DNA from: Defluviibacillus sp043739385
Lineage (GTDB): Bacteria > Pseudomonadota > Gammaproteobacteria > Burkholderiales > Burkholderiaceae_C
Length of the DNA stretch: 64,000 nucleotides
Assembly: GCA_043739385.1 (NCBI GenBank)
Contig: JAYUED010000144.1
Coordinates: 1-64,000 of the forward strand
Reading direction: 5' to 3'
The notes beneath the pieces were generated by a model. It was not told the origin of the DNA. It saw nothing but the letters and a program-made list of their open reading frames with translations, and searched no databases. The position numbers were made by a program, and so were the translations under genes. Positions 51,759 to 60,600 of this stretch are shown in pieces. Position 1 is the first letter of the stretch. Every line of letters starts with the position of its first letter.

Positions 51759-52955
51759 TTAAAGGGCCTCTGCTGTCCCCAATATCGCCGTAGATTGGCT
51801 GGACAGTGTGCCGCCATTGCCATGGGCCAGCGCCGTATGGACGCCTGGCACTTGGCGATCGCCACAGCTACCGCGCAACTGACGTACCGCCTCAATCAGC
51901 GCAAAGATGCCGTACATGCCCGGGTGAACGCACGACAAGCCACCGCCGTTGGTGTTCACCGGCAACCGGCCCCCAGGTGCAATCGCGCCGCCTTCGACAA
52001 ACGCTCCAGACTCGCCTTTTTTACAAAACCCCAAGTCTTCCAAGAACAGCAGCGTGTTGATGGTGAAAGCGTCATAGAGCTGCACCACGCCCATGTCCTT
52101 CGCCGACAGGCCCGCCATCGCATAGGCCTCGCGACCCGACTGGCTGGCTGCGGTGACGGTCAAGTCTGGCATGGACGATATTTGTCGGTTCCACAAAGCC
52201 GTGGCATTGCCCAACACATAAACTGGTTTTTGGGCCAAGTGCTTGGCCCGGTCGGCGCGCACCAGCACGAAGGCACCGCCGCCGTCAGTCACCAAGCAGC
52301 AGTCACGCACGCTCAAAGGATCTGACACCATGCGGGCCTTCAGCACGTCGTCAATGCTGAGCGGGTCGCGGCTAAAGGCTTCAGGGTTGAGCTGCGCCCA
52401 ACCGCGTGCCGCCACAGCCACTTCGGCCAGATGGCGGCGGGTGGTGCCAAACTCGTGCATATGGCGGGCAGCGGCCAGCGCATAGGCGGAGAGCGGTTGC
52501 ATTGGCTCGTACGGTGTCTCGTAGGGCTGCGGGTCCATCGCGCGACGGGCCTTGGCCACATCCGCACGGCTGAAAGTGGCCGTGCGTTGCGTGCTGCCAT
52601 AGCAGACCAGCACCGCATTGCACTGACCCGCTTGCAGCGCCATCATCGCGGGCAGCAGGTGGGCGATAAAGCTGGAGCCACCAACCATCGTGCCATTGAC
52701 GTAGCGCGGGTTCAGGCCCAAGTACTCAACCACAGGCATCGGCCACATGGTTGACAGCACACTGGCGGTACACAGGCCGTCGATATCACTCATCTTCAAA
52801 CCAGCATCAGCCACCGCAGCACGGGCAGAGCGGGCCAGCAGCTCCATGTCGGTGAAGCCGGGCGCTTCGCCACAGCCGAAAGTGGCTGCACCGACGATGG
52901 CGGCGCTGCCACGCAAGGCTTTAAGGCCTGGGGAGGTAGAAATTGCAGCGCTCAT
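51759..52955 (-). CDS. Thiolase-fold protein lacking catalytic Cys; probable aldolase partner of DUF35
   Basis: A 398-residue SCP2-thiolase-like protein. Where thiolases have NNNCSTGS this one reads MVGGSSFIAHL, with no cysteine, and the usual HDCF reads YDAFT. The last motif GHPLGATG becomes CVHPGMYGIF. These changes match the thiolase-like retro-aldolases such as Ltp2 of steroid side-chain degradation, which work with a DUF35 protein. It would split a 3-hydroxyacyl-CoA into a carbonyl product and a shorter acyl-CoA. Its start overlaps the stop of the DUF35 gene (ATGA), as expected for obligate partners. Confidence 0.87.
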   Translation of the reverse strand: MSAAISTSPGLKALRGSAAIVGAATFGCGEAPGFTDMELLARSARAAVADAGLKMSDIDGLCTASVLSTMWPMPVVEYLGLNPRYVNGTMVGGSSFIAHLLPAMMALQAGQCNAVLVCYGSTQRTATFSRADVAKARRAMDPQPYETPYEPMQPLSAYALAAARHMHEFGTTRRHLAEVAVAARGWAQLNPEAFSRDPLSIDDVLKARMVSDPLSVRDCCLVTDGGGAFVLVRADRAKHLAQKPVYVLGNATALWNRQISSMPDLTVTAASQSGREAYAMAGLSAKDMGVVQLYDAFTINTLLFLEDLGFCKKGESGAFVEGGAIAPGGRLPVNTNGGGLSCVHPGMYGIFALIEAVRQLRGSCGDRQVPGVHTALAHGNGGTLSSQSTAILGTAEAL

Positions 52956-53380
52956 ACCGCTTCCTTTTCAATAGCAAGGTGTGAAGGAAGAGCATGGGCA
53001 TGAAACACAATTAATCCTTTTTTCTCGTTCTTTCCTTCGTTTATTCCTTCGATCAGTTGCACGCTGGCTATCACGCGCTGGCCGATATGCACCGCATCGG
53101 GCAACAGGTCCACCACGCGGCTCATCAGGCGAACGCCCTCGTCCAAATCGATCAGCGAGACGTTGTAGTCGCCACCCGCATCGGGCTTGCGCCGCACGGT
53201 CGTGACGGAATACACCGTACCGTAGCCGCTAGGGGCCACCCAAGCCAAGTCCACGGCGCCACAGTGCGGGCAGCTTTCGCGGGGAAAGTAAACATGCTTG
53301 CTGCACGCGCCGCAATGCTGAATGAGGAAATTACCTTGGTCAAGCGCTGCTTGGTGCTGGTTTTGAATCCCTGTGCTCAT
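52952..53380 (-). CDS. Zn-ribbon DUF35 OB-fold protein, partner of the thiolase-like enzyme
   Basis: A 142-residue accessory protein. A rubredoxin-like zinc ribbon (CGACSKHVYFPRESCPHCG, two CxxC pairs) is followed by an OB-fold (GTVYSVTTVRRKP, YNVSLIDLDEGVRLMSRV). Such proteins bind CoA parts of the substrate and form complexes with thiolases or aldolases (ChsH2-DUF35, BbsA). ATG 53380 overlaps the upstream SDR stop, fixing the start; TTG 53392 is an inferior alternative. A GINEGKNEKKG tail segment is encoded by a two-unit 12-base repeat (53027-53050). Confidence 0.9.
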   Translation of the reverse strand: MSTGIQNQHQAALDQGNFLIQHCGACSKHVYFPRESCPHCGAVDLAWVAPSGYGTVYSVTTVRRKPDAGGDYNVSLIDLDEGVRLMSRVVDLLPDAVHIGQRVIASVQLIEGINEGKNEKKGLIVFHAHALPSHLAIEKEAV

Positions 53381-54291
53381 ACGGGATCCCAAGAGAAAAC
53401 GTCACCAGAGCGATCTAGTGGGTAAAAACTGGCCTTCAATGCTGGCAACGCGTGAGCGGCGACAGATTCGGGCGTCCAGCCTTCGCTGCGATGGACGGAT
53501 CGGATAGGCCGTGGCTGGCTCATCAAGAATATTTCGTTGTTGCGCACTGCAAAGACCTGACCATTGGCGTCAGACGCTGTGTCGCTGGCCAAACACACCG
53601 CCAGCGGCGCGATCTTGGCGGGCGTCATTTGCTTGATGCGGTCTACGCGGGCCTGCTCTGCGGGCGTGTCGGTAGGGATAGAGCCGATCATGCGGCTCCA
53701 GGCAAACGGGGCGATGCAATTAGAGCGCACATTGAATTTCAGCATGTCCAGCGCGATGGATTTCGAGAGCGCCATCACCCCCAGTTTGGCCGCCGAGTAG
53801 TTGGCCTGTCCAAAGTTGCCCACCAGCCCAGACGTGGATGTCATGTGGATGTAGTTGCCGCTGCCTTGCTCCTTGAAATGCGTGGCTGCGGCGCGGCTCA
53901 CGTAGTACGCACCGTAGAGATGCACCTTGATGACGGCATCCCATTCGTCCACGCTCATTTTGTGAAAGAAACGATCCCGCAGAATGCCCGCGTTATTCAC
54001 CACCACGTCGATACGGCCAAAGGCATCGAGCGCGGTCTGAATGATGCGACCCGCGCCTGCAGCATCGGACACGCTGTCGATATTCGCCACCGCCTCGCCG
54101 CCCAGCGCTTTGATTTCATTGACTACCGACTGCGCCGGGCCAGTATCGTTGCCTTCACCAGATACAGAAGCGCCGAGGTCGTTGACCACCACTTTCGCGC
54201 CTTCGCGCACCATCGCCAGCGCGATATCACGCCCAATACCACCACCCGAACCGGTCACGACGACGACTTTACCTTGCACCATATTGCCCAT
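53377..54291 (-). CDS. SDR 3-hydroxyacyl-CoA dehydrogenase-like (HSD17B4 type)
   Basis: A 304-residue short-chain dehydrogenase resembling the dehydrogenase part of peroxisomal multifunctional enzyme type 2. VTGSGGGIGRDIALAM, VVNDLGASVSGEGND, NNAGILRDRFFHKMSVDEWD and NYSAAKLGVMALSK (Tyr-x3-Lys) are the supporting segments. It would oxidise a (3R)-hydroxyacyl-CoA or reduce the reverse. The four-base overlap with the DUF35 gene, itself overlapping the aldolase-like gene, makes a tightly coupled three-gene unit. Confidence 0.92.
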   Translation of the reverse strand: MGNMVQGKVVVVTGSGGGIGRDIALAMVREGAKVVVNDLGASVSGEGNDTGPAQSVVNEIKALGGEAVANIDSVSDAAGAGRIIQTALDAFGRIDVVVNNAGILRDRFFHKMSVDEWDAVIKVHLYGAYYVSRAAATHFKEQGSGNYIHMTSTSGLVGNFGQANYSAAKLGVMALSKSIALDMLKFNVRSNCIAPFAWSRMIGSIPTDTPAEQARVDRIKQMTPAKIAPLAVCLASDTASDANGQVFAVRNNEIFLMSQPRPIRSVHRSEGWTPESVAAHALPALKASFYPLDRSGDVFSWDPV

Positions 54292-54345
54292 GAAATTCTC
54301 CTGTAACTTATTGAAAAAATTAACTAAAACTAAAAATTAATGTTT

Positions 54346-55137
54346 TTAAGACTTGGCCGGCCACTGGAACAGCGCCGGCTCCTTGTTCAAAAAGCGGTTC
54401 ACTGCAATGCTGTGCTCTTTCGTACACGCGGCTATCGCCTGCGCGTTGCTCTCGATGTCCAGCATCGCCGGCAAATCCGAACCCATGGCACCACCCAAAG
54501 CCCGCTTAACCAGGCTCACCGCCACCGGGGACGCATTCACAAAGCTGGCCGCCAGCGTCTGCGCACGGGCCATCAAGGCATCCGGTTCGTGCAGCTCCAT
54601 CACAATGCCGAGTTGCAGCGCTTCAACCGCCGACACTTCACGCGCCGACAGCATGATTTCTTTGGCCCGCTGCACACCCACGATGCGAGGCAAGGTATGG
54701 AAAGCGCCGAAGTCCGGCACCAAGCCCACCCGCATGAACGACATACAAAAGCGGGCTTTAGGTGTAGCCAGCACAAAGTCAGCGGCCAATGCGAAGCTGA
54801 ACCCCGCGCCATAGGCCACGCCATCCACCGCCGCAATGACAGGACGGTCCAGCGTCAGCAGGTCTTGCAGCCAGTGGTGCAAATCGTGAAAGCGGTCGCG
54901 CCAGCCCTGGTTGCCCAAATCGGCACTCGCCGCAATGCCGCGCAAATCGCCGCCGCCGCTGAAATGCCCACCAGCACCGGCCAGCACCAGCGCGCGGATG
55001 CTGCGGTCTTCGCGCACCTGCGCCAAGGCATCGACGATCTCATCGCGCATGGCGACGCTCAACGCATTGCGGTTAGCAGGGCTGTCCAGTGTCAGCGTTG
55101 CGACTTGGTTTTTGATTTCAAATTGGGTGAGTTTCAT
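54346..55137 (-). CDS. Enoyl-CoA hydratase/isomerase (crotonase) with PaaG-like active site
   Basis: A 263-residue crotonase-fold protein. LAGAGGHFSGGGDLRG gives the first oxyanion loop and DGVAYGAGFSFALAADF the second. The two glutamates of classical enoyl-CoA hydratase are not in place; GLVPDFGAFHTLPRIVG has an Asp as in PaaG-type members, so isomerase or ring-related activity is as likely as hydration. It lies 54 bases upstream of the SDR gene and 52 bases downstream of another SDR gene. Confidence 0.88.
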   Translation of the reverse strand: MKLTQFEIKNQVATLTLDSPANRNALSVAMRDEIVDALAQVREDRSIRALVLAGAGGHFSGGGDLRGIAASADLGNQGWRDRFHDLHHWLQDLLTLDRPVIAAVDGVAYGAGFSFALAADFVLATPKARFCMSFMRVGLVPDFGAFHTLPRIVGVQRAKEIMLSAREVSAVEALQLGIVMELHEPDALMARAQTLAASFVNASPVAVSLVKRALGGAMGSDLPAMLDIESNAQAIAACTKEHSIAVNRFLNKEPALFQWPAKS

Positions 55138-55189
55138 AAGGGTTCTCCGAAAAATAAAGGGAAATTTGGGGGTGTTTCAGACGGGTGTT

Positions 55190-56002
55190 TCAGGCGACTG
55201 CGGGCATGGCCAGCCCCAGGTTGCGTCCACCACCCAGCGAGCTGCCGCCGTCCACAGGAATGATCGCACCGGTTACATATTTGGACTTGCTCGAACCCAG
55301 GAACAGTGCCAACTCAGCCACGTCTTCCAACGTGCCCATGCGGCCCAGCGGCACGCTGGAGATCATCAGCGCCCGTGCTTCAGGTGTGGGCGCAAGACGT
55401 CGAATACCTTCGGTGCCGTCAATAGGACCGGGGATGATGGAGTTCACGCGCAGGCCGTCTGGCCCCCACTCCATCGCCAGCACGCGGATTAGCATGTCCA
55501 CCCCGGCTTTGGCCGCGCACACATGGGCTTGCAACATCGTCGGGTTAAGCGCCTGCGGGGCCGAGATACTGATGAGGGAGCCACCGGGGCGCACCATATA
55601 TTGATGGGCGTTGCGCATTACGTTGAAGCTGCCGTTCAAGTCAATGTCCACGACGGTGCGAAAACCATTCGCGGACATACCCAAAGCAGGTGCGACAAAG
55701 TTGCCCGCCGCACCGGACACCAGCACGTCAAACGCCCCCATCGCGGCGTGGGCTTGCGCCAACGCCGCAGCGATGGACTCAGCGTTGCGCACATCAGCGC
55801 TGTAGCCGTGGACTTGCGTGCCCAACTTGGCGCTGATGGCTTTCAGCTCGGTCACCGCACCGTCTACCCGCTCTTGCAAACGGCTGGCGATGGCAACATT
55901 GGCACCTGCAGCGGCAAAAGCTTTGGCAATGCCCAAATTGATGCCGCTGCTGCCACCGGCCACAAAGACGTTTTTGCCTTGAAATTCAGAAATTGAGTTC
56001 AT
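55190..56002 (-). CDS. SDR of the 2,4-dienoyl-CoA reductase (DECR) type
   Basis: A 270-residue short-chain dehydrogenase. VAGGSSGINLGIAKAFAAAG binds the nucleotide. Instead of the usual Tyr-x3-Lys, the active-site helix reads QAHVCAAKAGVDML, keeping the lysine, a pattern shared with 2,4-dienoyl-CoA reductases. SGAAGNFVAPALGMSANGF and LRVNSIIPGPIDGTEG also fit that group. It would reduce a dienoyl-CoA, implying an unsaturated substrate or intermediate in the pathway. Confidence 0.87.
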   Translation of the reverse strand: MNSISEFQGKNVFVAGGSSGINLGIAKAFAAAGANVAIASRLQERVDGAVTELKAISAKLGTQVHGYSADVRNAESIAAALAQAHAAMGAFDVLVSGAAGNFVAPALGMSANGFRTVVDIDLNGSFNVMRNAHQYMVRPGGSLISISAPQALNPTMLQAHVCAAKAGVDMLIRVLAMEWGPDGLRVNSIIPGPIDGTEGIRRLAPTPEARALMISSVPLGRMGTLEDVAELALFLGSSKSKYVTGAIIPVDGGSSLGGGRNLGLAMPAVA

Positions 56003-56041
56003 ACGGATGCCTTCAGGTTGTCAGATATAAGGGGGCAGAGC

Positions 56042-57715
56042 TCAGGGGGACGTTGCAGATAAAGAAGCCTTGCGCTCCGCTTCTTGCAGTTCACGCCACA
56101 GAATTTTTCCGGTGTTAGATTTGGGCAATTGGTCTACAAACGCGACGGCACGCGGCGCTTTGTAAACCGCCATGCGTTCGCGACCCCAGGTCACGATGTC
56201 ATCAACACTCACCTGACCCCGGTAGCTGGGTTTCAGCACTACCAGGGCTTTGACGCTTTCGCCACGTTTGGCGTCGTCAATAGCAATCACGCAGGCTTCA
56301 TGGATGGCGGGGTGCTCGTACAAAGCGCTTTCTACCTCTGCGGGCCAGACTTTGTAGCCGGAGGCGTTAATCATGCGTTTGAGGCGGTCACGCATGAAGA
56401 AATAGCCTTCATCGTCAATGTGGGCCAAATCGCCTGTGCGAAAGAAACGCTTACCGCCCAGCAGGATGAACGCGCTGGCGTTGGCCGCGTCGTTGCGCCA
56501 ATAGCCCGTCATCACTTGCGGGCCGCATGTGACCAATTCACCCACCTCACCTTGCGGCATTTCAGCTAAGGTCACTGGATCGATGATGCGAGATTCAACA
56601 CTTTGCGTCGGCATGCCCAGACACTGGCGTTTGCCGCGTGAAATAGGGTTGGCATGGAGAAATGCCGCGGTTTCTGACAGTCCATAGGCCTCGTTGTACG
56701 ACAGGTCAAAGCGCTCGCTGAGCATGGTGGCTACGGCCTCGGGCATAGCGGCACCCCCGCCAGAGAGTGTGCTTAGGCTCGATAAATCTTGTGTCAAGGC
56801 TTGCGGCTGGGCGAAGAAATCAATCACCATGGCAGGCGGGGCAGTCCAAACAGTGATGCGGTAGCGCGCGATAAGGGTGGCTGCAACGACCGGATTCCAG
56901 CGCGACATCATCACCACAGTAGCCCCCAGTGTCATGGGCAAATTCATGCCGTTTTGCATCCCGAGCATGTGAAAAAGAGGTGCCACGCAGAGAAACACCG
57001 ATTCCACCGTGAAGCCACGCCACAGTTGTGACGCCATGCTGGATGCCAGCACCGTAGCATGGGTGTGCATGCAGCCCTTGGGATGGCCGGTGGTACCCGA
57101 CGTATAGGGAATGACGGCAAGGTCATTGGACTGCGGTTGAGGCAGAAGCTGCGCATCCGACACATCAACCGAACAGGCAGCGTCGAAGTCATGCGGCACG
57201 ACCAAGCCTTTGGGCGACAACGATAACGGCACCGCCGCTTGGCCACTGTAGTCATAGACCACCACCGCGTCCAGCGATTCACCTTCGGCGGCGCCAAGAA
57301 AAGGCGTCACTTGCGGCAACAACTCAGACGCCACAAACGCCACCCGTGCGCCGCTGTCGGCCAGTGTGAAGCGAATCTCAGCAGTGGTGCACATCGCGCT
57401 CACCGGCACCACAGCGGCACGCACGCGCAGCGTGGCGTAATAGGCGATGACGAACTGCGGGCAGTTCTGGCTAAGCAGCAACACCCTGTCACCCGGTTGT
57501 ACGCCCAGTACGCCAGCCATGTAGACCGCCAGGGATTCAACGCGCTGGTGCAGCTGACCATAGGTCAGCACCTCATCGTTAAAAATGATGGCTGCTTTGT
57601 CGGGGTAACGCGCTGCGTTAACCGCTAGGAAATGCGGCAAACCGACTTGAGGGACACGCACCTCGTGCGGTACGCCCTTGGGCCAGAAGCGGTAATGTGA
57701 AAAGGAATTTGACAT
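56042..57715 (-). CDS. AMP-dependent acyl-CoA ligase (region 4, second)
   Basis: A 557-residue adenylate-forming ligase. VIPYTSGTTGHPKGCMHTHA is the phosphate-binding loop, YNEAYGLSETAAFL the adenine segment, FFRTGDLAHIDDEGYF the hinge region, and SNTGKILWRELQ carries the catalytic lysine. Start ATG 57715 is preceded by AGGGG at a suitable distance; a longer in-frame form to 57868 would overlap the upstream ligase gene. It lies immediately after that other ligase, so the two probably activate different intermediates. Confidence 0.94.
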   Translation of the reverse strand: MSNSFSHYRFWPKGVPHEVRVPQVGLPHFLAVNAARYPDKAAIIFNDEVLTYGQLHQRVESLAVYMAGVLGVQPGDRVLLLSQNCPQFVIAYYATLRVRAAVVPVSAMCTTAEIRFTLADSGARVAFVASELLPQVTPFLGAAEGESLDAVVVYDYSGQAAVPLSLSPKGLVVPHDFDAACSVDVSDAQLLPQPQSNDLAVIPYTSGTTGHPKGCMHTHATVLASSMASQLWRGFTVESVFLCVAPLFHMLGMQNGMNLPMTLGATVVMMSRWNPVVAATLIARYRITVWTAPPAMVIDFFAQPQALTQDLSSLSTLSGGGAAMPEAVATMLSERFDLSYNEAYGLSETAAFLHANPISRGKRQCLGMPTQSVESRIIDPVTLAEMPQGEVGELVTCGPQVMTGYWRNDAANASAFILLGGKRFFRTGDLAHIDDEGYFFMRDRLKRMINASGYKVWPAEVESALYEHPAIHEACVIAIDDAKRGESVKALVVLKPSYRGQVSVDDIVTWGRERMAVYKAPRAVAFVDQLPKSNTGKILWRELQEAERKASLSATSP

Positions 57716-57731
57716 TCCGAACCCCTTAAAC

Positions 57732-59318
57732 TTAAACCAGGTGCGAGCTGTGGCCCACCCAGTACTTGTCACGCAACAGGCGTTTGTACAGCTTGCCGGT
57801 GGGATGACGTGGCAGTTCCGCCGTGAAATCAACAGACCTGGGACATTTGAAATCAGCCAAGTGCTCACGGCAAAAGGCGATCAATTCGGCCTCCAGTTCT
57901 GGGCCAGCCTCATGCAAATTACGCGGCTCGACCACGGCTTTGACAGCTTCGCCAAAGTCTTCGCTGGGTACACCCAACACGGCTACATCCAACACCTTGG
58001 GGTGGGTGACAAGCAGGTTTTCAACTTCTTGCGGGTAGATGTTGACCCCGCCCGAAATAATCATGTAGGACTTGCGGTCGGTGAGGTAGAGATAGCCCTC
58101 CTCGTCCACATAGCCCACGTCTCCCAGCGTCGTCCAGCCTTGAGCGTTTTTGGCTTCCTGAGTTTTGGCAACATCGTTGTGGTATTCAAAAACCTTGCCG
58201 TCAGCGAAGTAGATGTTGCCAATCTCACGCGTGGGCAGCTCTTCGCCAAACACACCGCAAATTTTGAGCTTACCAATCACCGCCTTGCCCACTGTGCCTT
58301 TATGCGTCAACCACTCAGGGCTTTGCACCAGCGTCATGCCGTTGCCTTCGGTGCCCGCGTAATACTCCCAAATCAAAGGGCCCCACCAAGCGATCATCTG
58401 CTCCTTGATGGGTATCGGGCAGGGTGCTGCAGCATGGATGGCAAATTTGAGCGAGGACACGTCGTACGCGGCACGGCGTTCAGGGTCAAGCTTCAACATC
58501 CGCACAAACATCGTCGGCACCAGCTGGGTGTGGGTCGCTTGGTGCTTTTGCAGTTGTGCCAAAAAGGCTTCTGGCTCGAAGTGCTCCATGATGACAATGC
58601 TGGCACCTAGGCGCATCGCGTTCATGCAAAAGCGCATGGGTGCAGCGTGGTAGAGCGGTGCAGGTGACAGGTACACCATGGACGGCCCAAAGCCAAAATA
58701 AGCGCTGCAAATACTGGTGAGGGAATTACTCACGTCAATCTCAGGCGAATCTGGCGGCAAAAACACTCCCTTGGGGTTGCCCGTGGTGCCCGAGGAATAC
58801 AGCATGTCACCGCCGGCCGTTTGGTCAGTTATCGGCGTGATGGGCTGCTTGGCAAGCCGCGCTTCCAAGGCGTCGTAACCCGCATCAGCACCGTCCACCA
58901 TCAGGCGGGTACTCACCTTGGACATCGACGGCAGCAGCGCCTGTGCCAACGTGCCCAGGGCGTGCGAGGTAACCAACAGTTTGGCAGCGCAGTTCTCAAT
59001 GATGTAGGCGGCTTCACCAGCCTTAAGCCGGGTGCTGATAGCCGTAAAAATAATGCCTGCGCGCTGAGCACCCCAGCAAATTTCAAAAAACCGGGCGTGG
59101 TTCTCGAGCATCACAGCGATGTGATCCCCCGCCTTCAGGCCCGCGTCACGCAACAGATGGGCGAACTGGTTGGAGCGCTCATCGAGCTGCTGGTACGTTA
59201 CCACCTCGCCACTGTCAGCCATGGTGTAGGCTGGCTTGTGGGGGGTAATTTTGGCGTGGTAGCAGGGATGGAAGGTATTCGGATTCGGGCTTGGATTAGG
59301 TTTTGTAGTTGTGATCAC
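57732..59318 (-). CDS. AMP-dependent acyl-CoA ligase (region 4, first)
   Basis: A 528-residue adenylate-forming ligase resembling steroid- or fatty-acid-activating FadD3/FadD13-type enzymes. DMLYSSGTTGNPKGVFLPPD, EYYAGTEGNGMT, WTTLGDVGYVDEEGYLYL and PRHPTGKLYKRLLRDKYW are the core motifs. A proline-asparagine stretch (KPNPSPNPN) near the N-terminus comes from a short repeat; an internal start after it is possible. It is 61 bases downstream of the acyl-CoA dehydrogenase gene. Confidence 0.93.
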   Translation of the reverse strand: MITTTKPNPSPNPNTFHPCYHAKITPHKPAYTMADSGEVVTYQQLDERSNQFAHLLRDAGLKAGDHIAVMLENHARFFEICWGAQRAGIIFTAISTRLKAGEAAYIIENCAAKLLVTSHALGTLAQALLPSMSKVSTRLMVDGADAGYDALEARLAKQPITPITDQTAGGDMLYSSGTTGNPKGVFLPPDSPEIDVSNSLTSICSAYFGFGPSMVYLSPAPLYHAAPMRFCMNAMRLGASIVIMEHFEPEAFLAQLQKHQATHTQLVPTMFVRMLKLDPERRAAYDVSSLKFAIHAAAPCPIPIKEQMIAWWGPLIWEYYAGTEGNGMTLVQSPEWLTHKGTVGKAVIGKLKICGVFGEELPTREIGNIYFADGKVFEYHNDVAKTQEAKNAQGWTTLGDVGYVDEEGYLYLTDRKSYMIISGGVNIYPQEVENLLVTHPKVLDVAVLGVPSEDFGEAVKAVVEPRNLHEAGPELEAELIAFCREHLADFKCPRSVDFTAELPRHPTGKLYKRLLRDKYWVGHSSHLV

Positions 59319-59379
59319 GCTGTTGTCTCCTGTGGTTTTTGAACTCTTCGGGTGCAGTGGTGTCAGTGTTATCAGTGGT

Positions 59380-60537
59380 CTACAAATTACGCGAAATCAA
59401 CTCCTTCATTACCTCGCTGGTACCGCCGTAAATGCGGCTTACGCGTGAATCTACGAAAGCGCGGCAAATCGGGTACGCCATCATGTAGCCGTAGCCGCCG
59501 TAAAGTTGCAGCAGTTCGTCCAGCGCACTGCCCAGTTCTTCGGTGCAGTAAAGTTTGGCGATGGCGGCTTCTTCCACCGTCAGTTTGCGGCGCAGGTGCT
59601 CGGCCAAGTACATGTCAACCATCATGCGCATGGCCGTGGCACGGGATTTGATGTCGGCCAGCTTGAAGCGCGTGTTCTGAAAATCAAACAGTGGCTTGCC
59701 AAACACCACGCGCTCTTTGGTGTAGCGAATGGTCTCGGTCAGCATGGCTTCGAGCTTGGCCGCGCAGCTGATGGCGATGATGAAGCGCTCTTGCGCCAGC
59801 TCGGTCATCAGGTAGGCAAAGCCTTTGCCCTCCTCGCCCAGCAAATTGCTCACCGGCACTCGCATATCGTCAAAAAACAGTTCCGCCGTGTCGGCGGCCT
59901 CTTGGCCCATCTTCTCCAGCTTGGCACCTTTACGAAAGCCGGGACGGTCAGCTTCCACCAAAATCAGCGATACACCTTTGGAGCCTAACTCGGGCTGGGT
60001 CTTCACTACCAGCACCACCAAATCACAGTTCAAACCGTTGGAGATGAAGGTTTTAGAGCCATTGATGACGTACTCATCGCCATCGCGCACCGCCGTGGTT
60101 CGGATGGCTTTCAGGTCGCTGCCTGCACCCGGCTCGCTCATGGCAATAGCCAGAATCGTCTCGCCGCGTGCGCAGGATACCAGCCAGCGCTTTTTCTGCG
60201 CGTCCGTACCCAAGCGCTCTATGTAAGGCGCAATGATGTCCGAATGCAAATAAAACCCCGGCCCGCTGATACCCGATTTGGCTATTTCCTCAATCAACAC
60301 TGCGCAATGGCCAAAATCGCCCCCCGCGCCGCCCCACTCTTCCGACTGGGCTGTACAGAGCAATCCCTCACGCCCAGCTTTTAGCCATGTCTCCCGGTCT
60401 ACGCGGCCGTCCTTGTCCCACTGGGCTTGCAAAGGCTTACATTCGCGCTCAATGAAGCGACGCACGGTATCTCTGTAAGCCTCGTGGTCTTCTCGGAACA
60501 CGGTACGGGGGAAAGTTAAAACGCTGTCCATGGTCAT
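59380..60537 (-). CDS. Acyl-CoA dehydrogenase, long/branched type (region 4)
   Basis: A 385-residue FAD enzyme. GAGGDFGHCAVLIEEIAKSG, AMSEPGAGSDLKAIRTTA and VINGSKTFISNGLNCD are typical. The C-terminus reads RIYGGTSEVMKELISRNL, where the short-chain-type glutamate is Gly, as in long-chain, isovaleryl and many terpenoid/steroid-type dehydrogenases whose base is elsewhere. It follows the two-subunit hydratase and thiolase genes, completing one beta-oxidation round. A second in-frame ATG two codons later is an equal start. Confidence 0.94.
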   Translation of the reverse strand: MTMDSVLTFPRTVFREDHEAYRDTVRRFIERECKPLQAQWDKDGRVDRETWLKAGREGLLCTAQSEEWGGAGGDFGHCAVLIEEIAKSGISGPGFYLHSDIIAPYIERLGTDAQKKRWLVSCARGETILAIAMSEPGAGSDLKAIRTTAVRDGDEYVINGSKTFISNGLNCDLVVLVVKTQPELGSKGVSLILVEADRPGFRKGAKLEKMGQEAADTAELFFDDMRVPVSNLLGEEGKGFAYLMTELAQERFIIAISCAAKLEAMLTETIRYTKERVVFGKPLFDFQNTRFKLADIKSRATAMRMMVDMYLAEHLRRKLTVEEAAIAKLYCTEELGSALDELLQLYGGYGYMMAYPICRAFVDSRVSRIYGGTSEVMKELISRNL

Positions 60538-60600
60538 GATGTTGGTCTCTTTGTATTTTTAGGTGAGTTAAGGGCGGGCACAAGATAGGCAGAGGAAGGC

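Noticed and set aside
51759..52955. Ordinary acetyl-CoA acetyltransferase
   Set aside because: The nucleophile cysteine and the HDCF histidine are both missing, so normal thiolase chemistry is unlikely.
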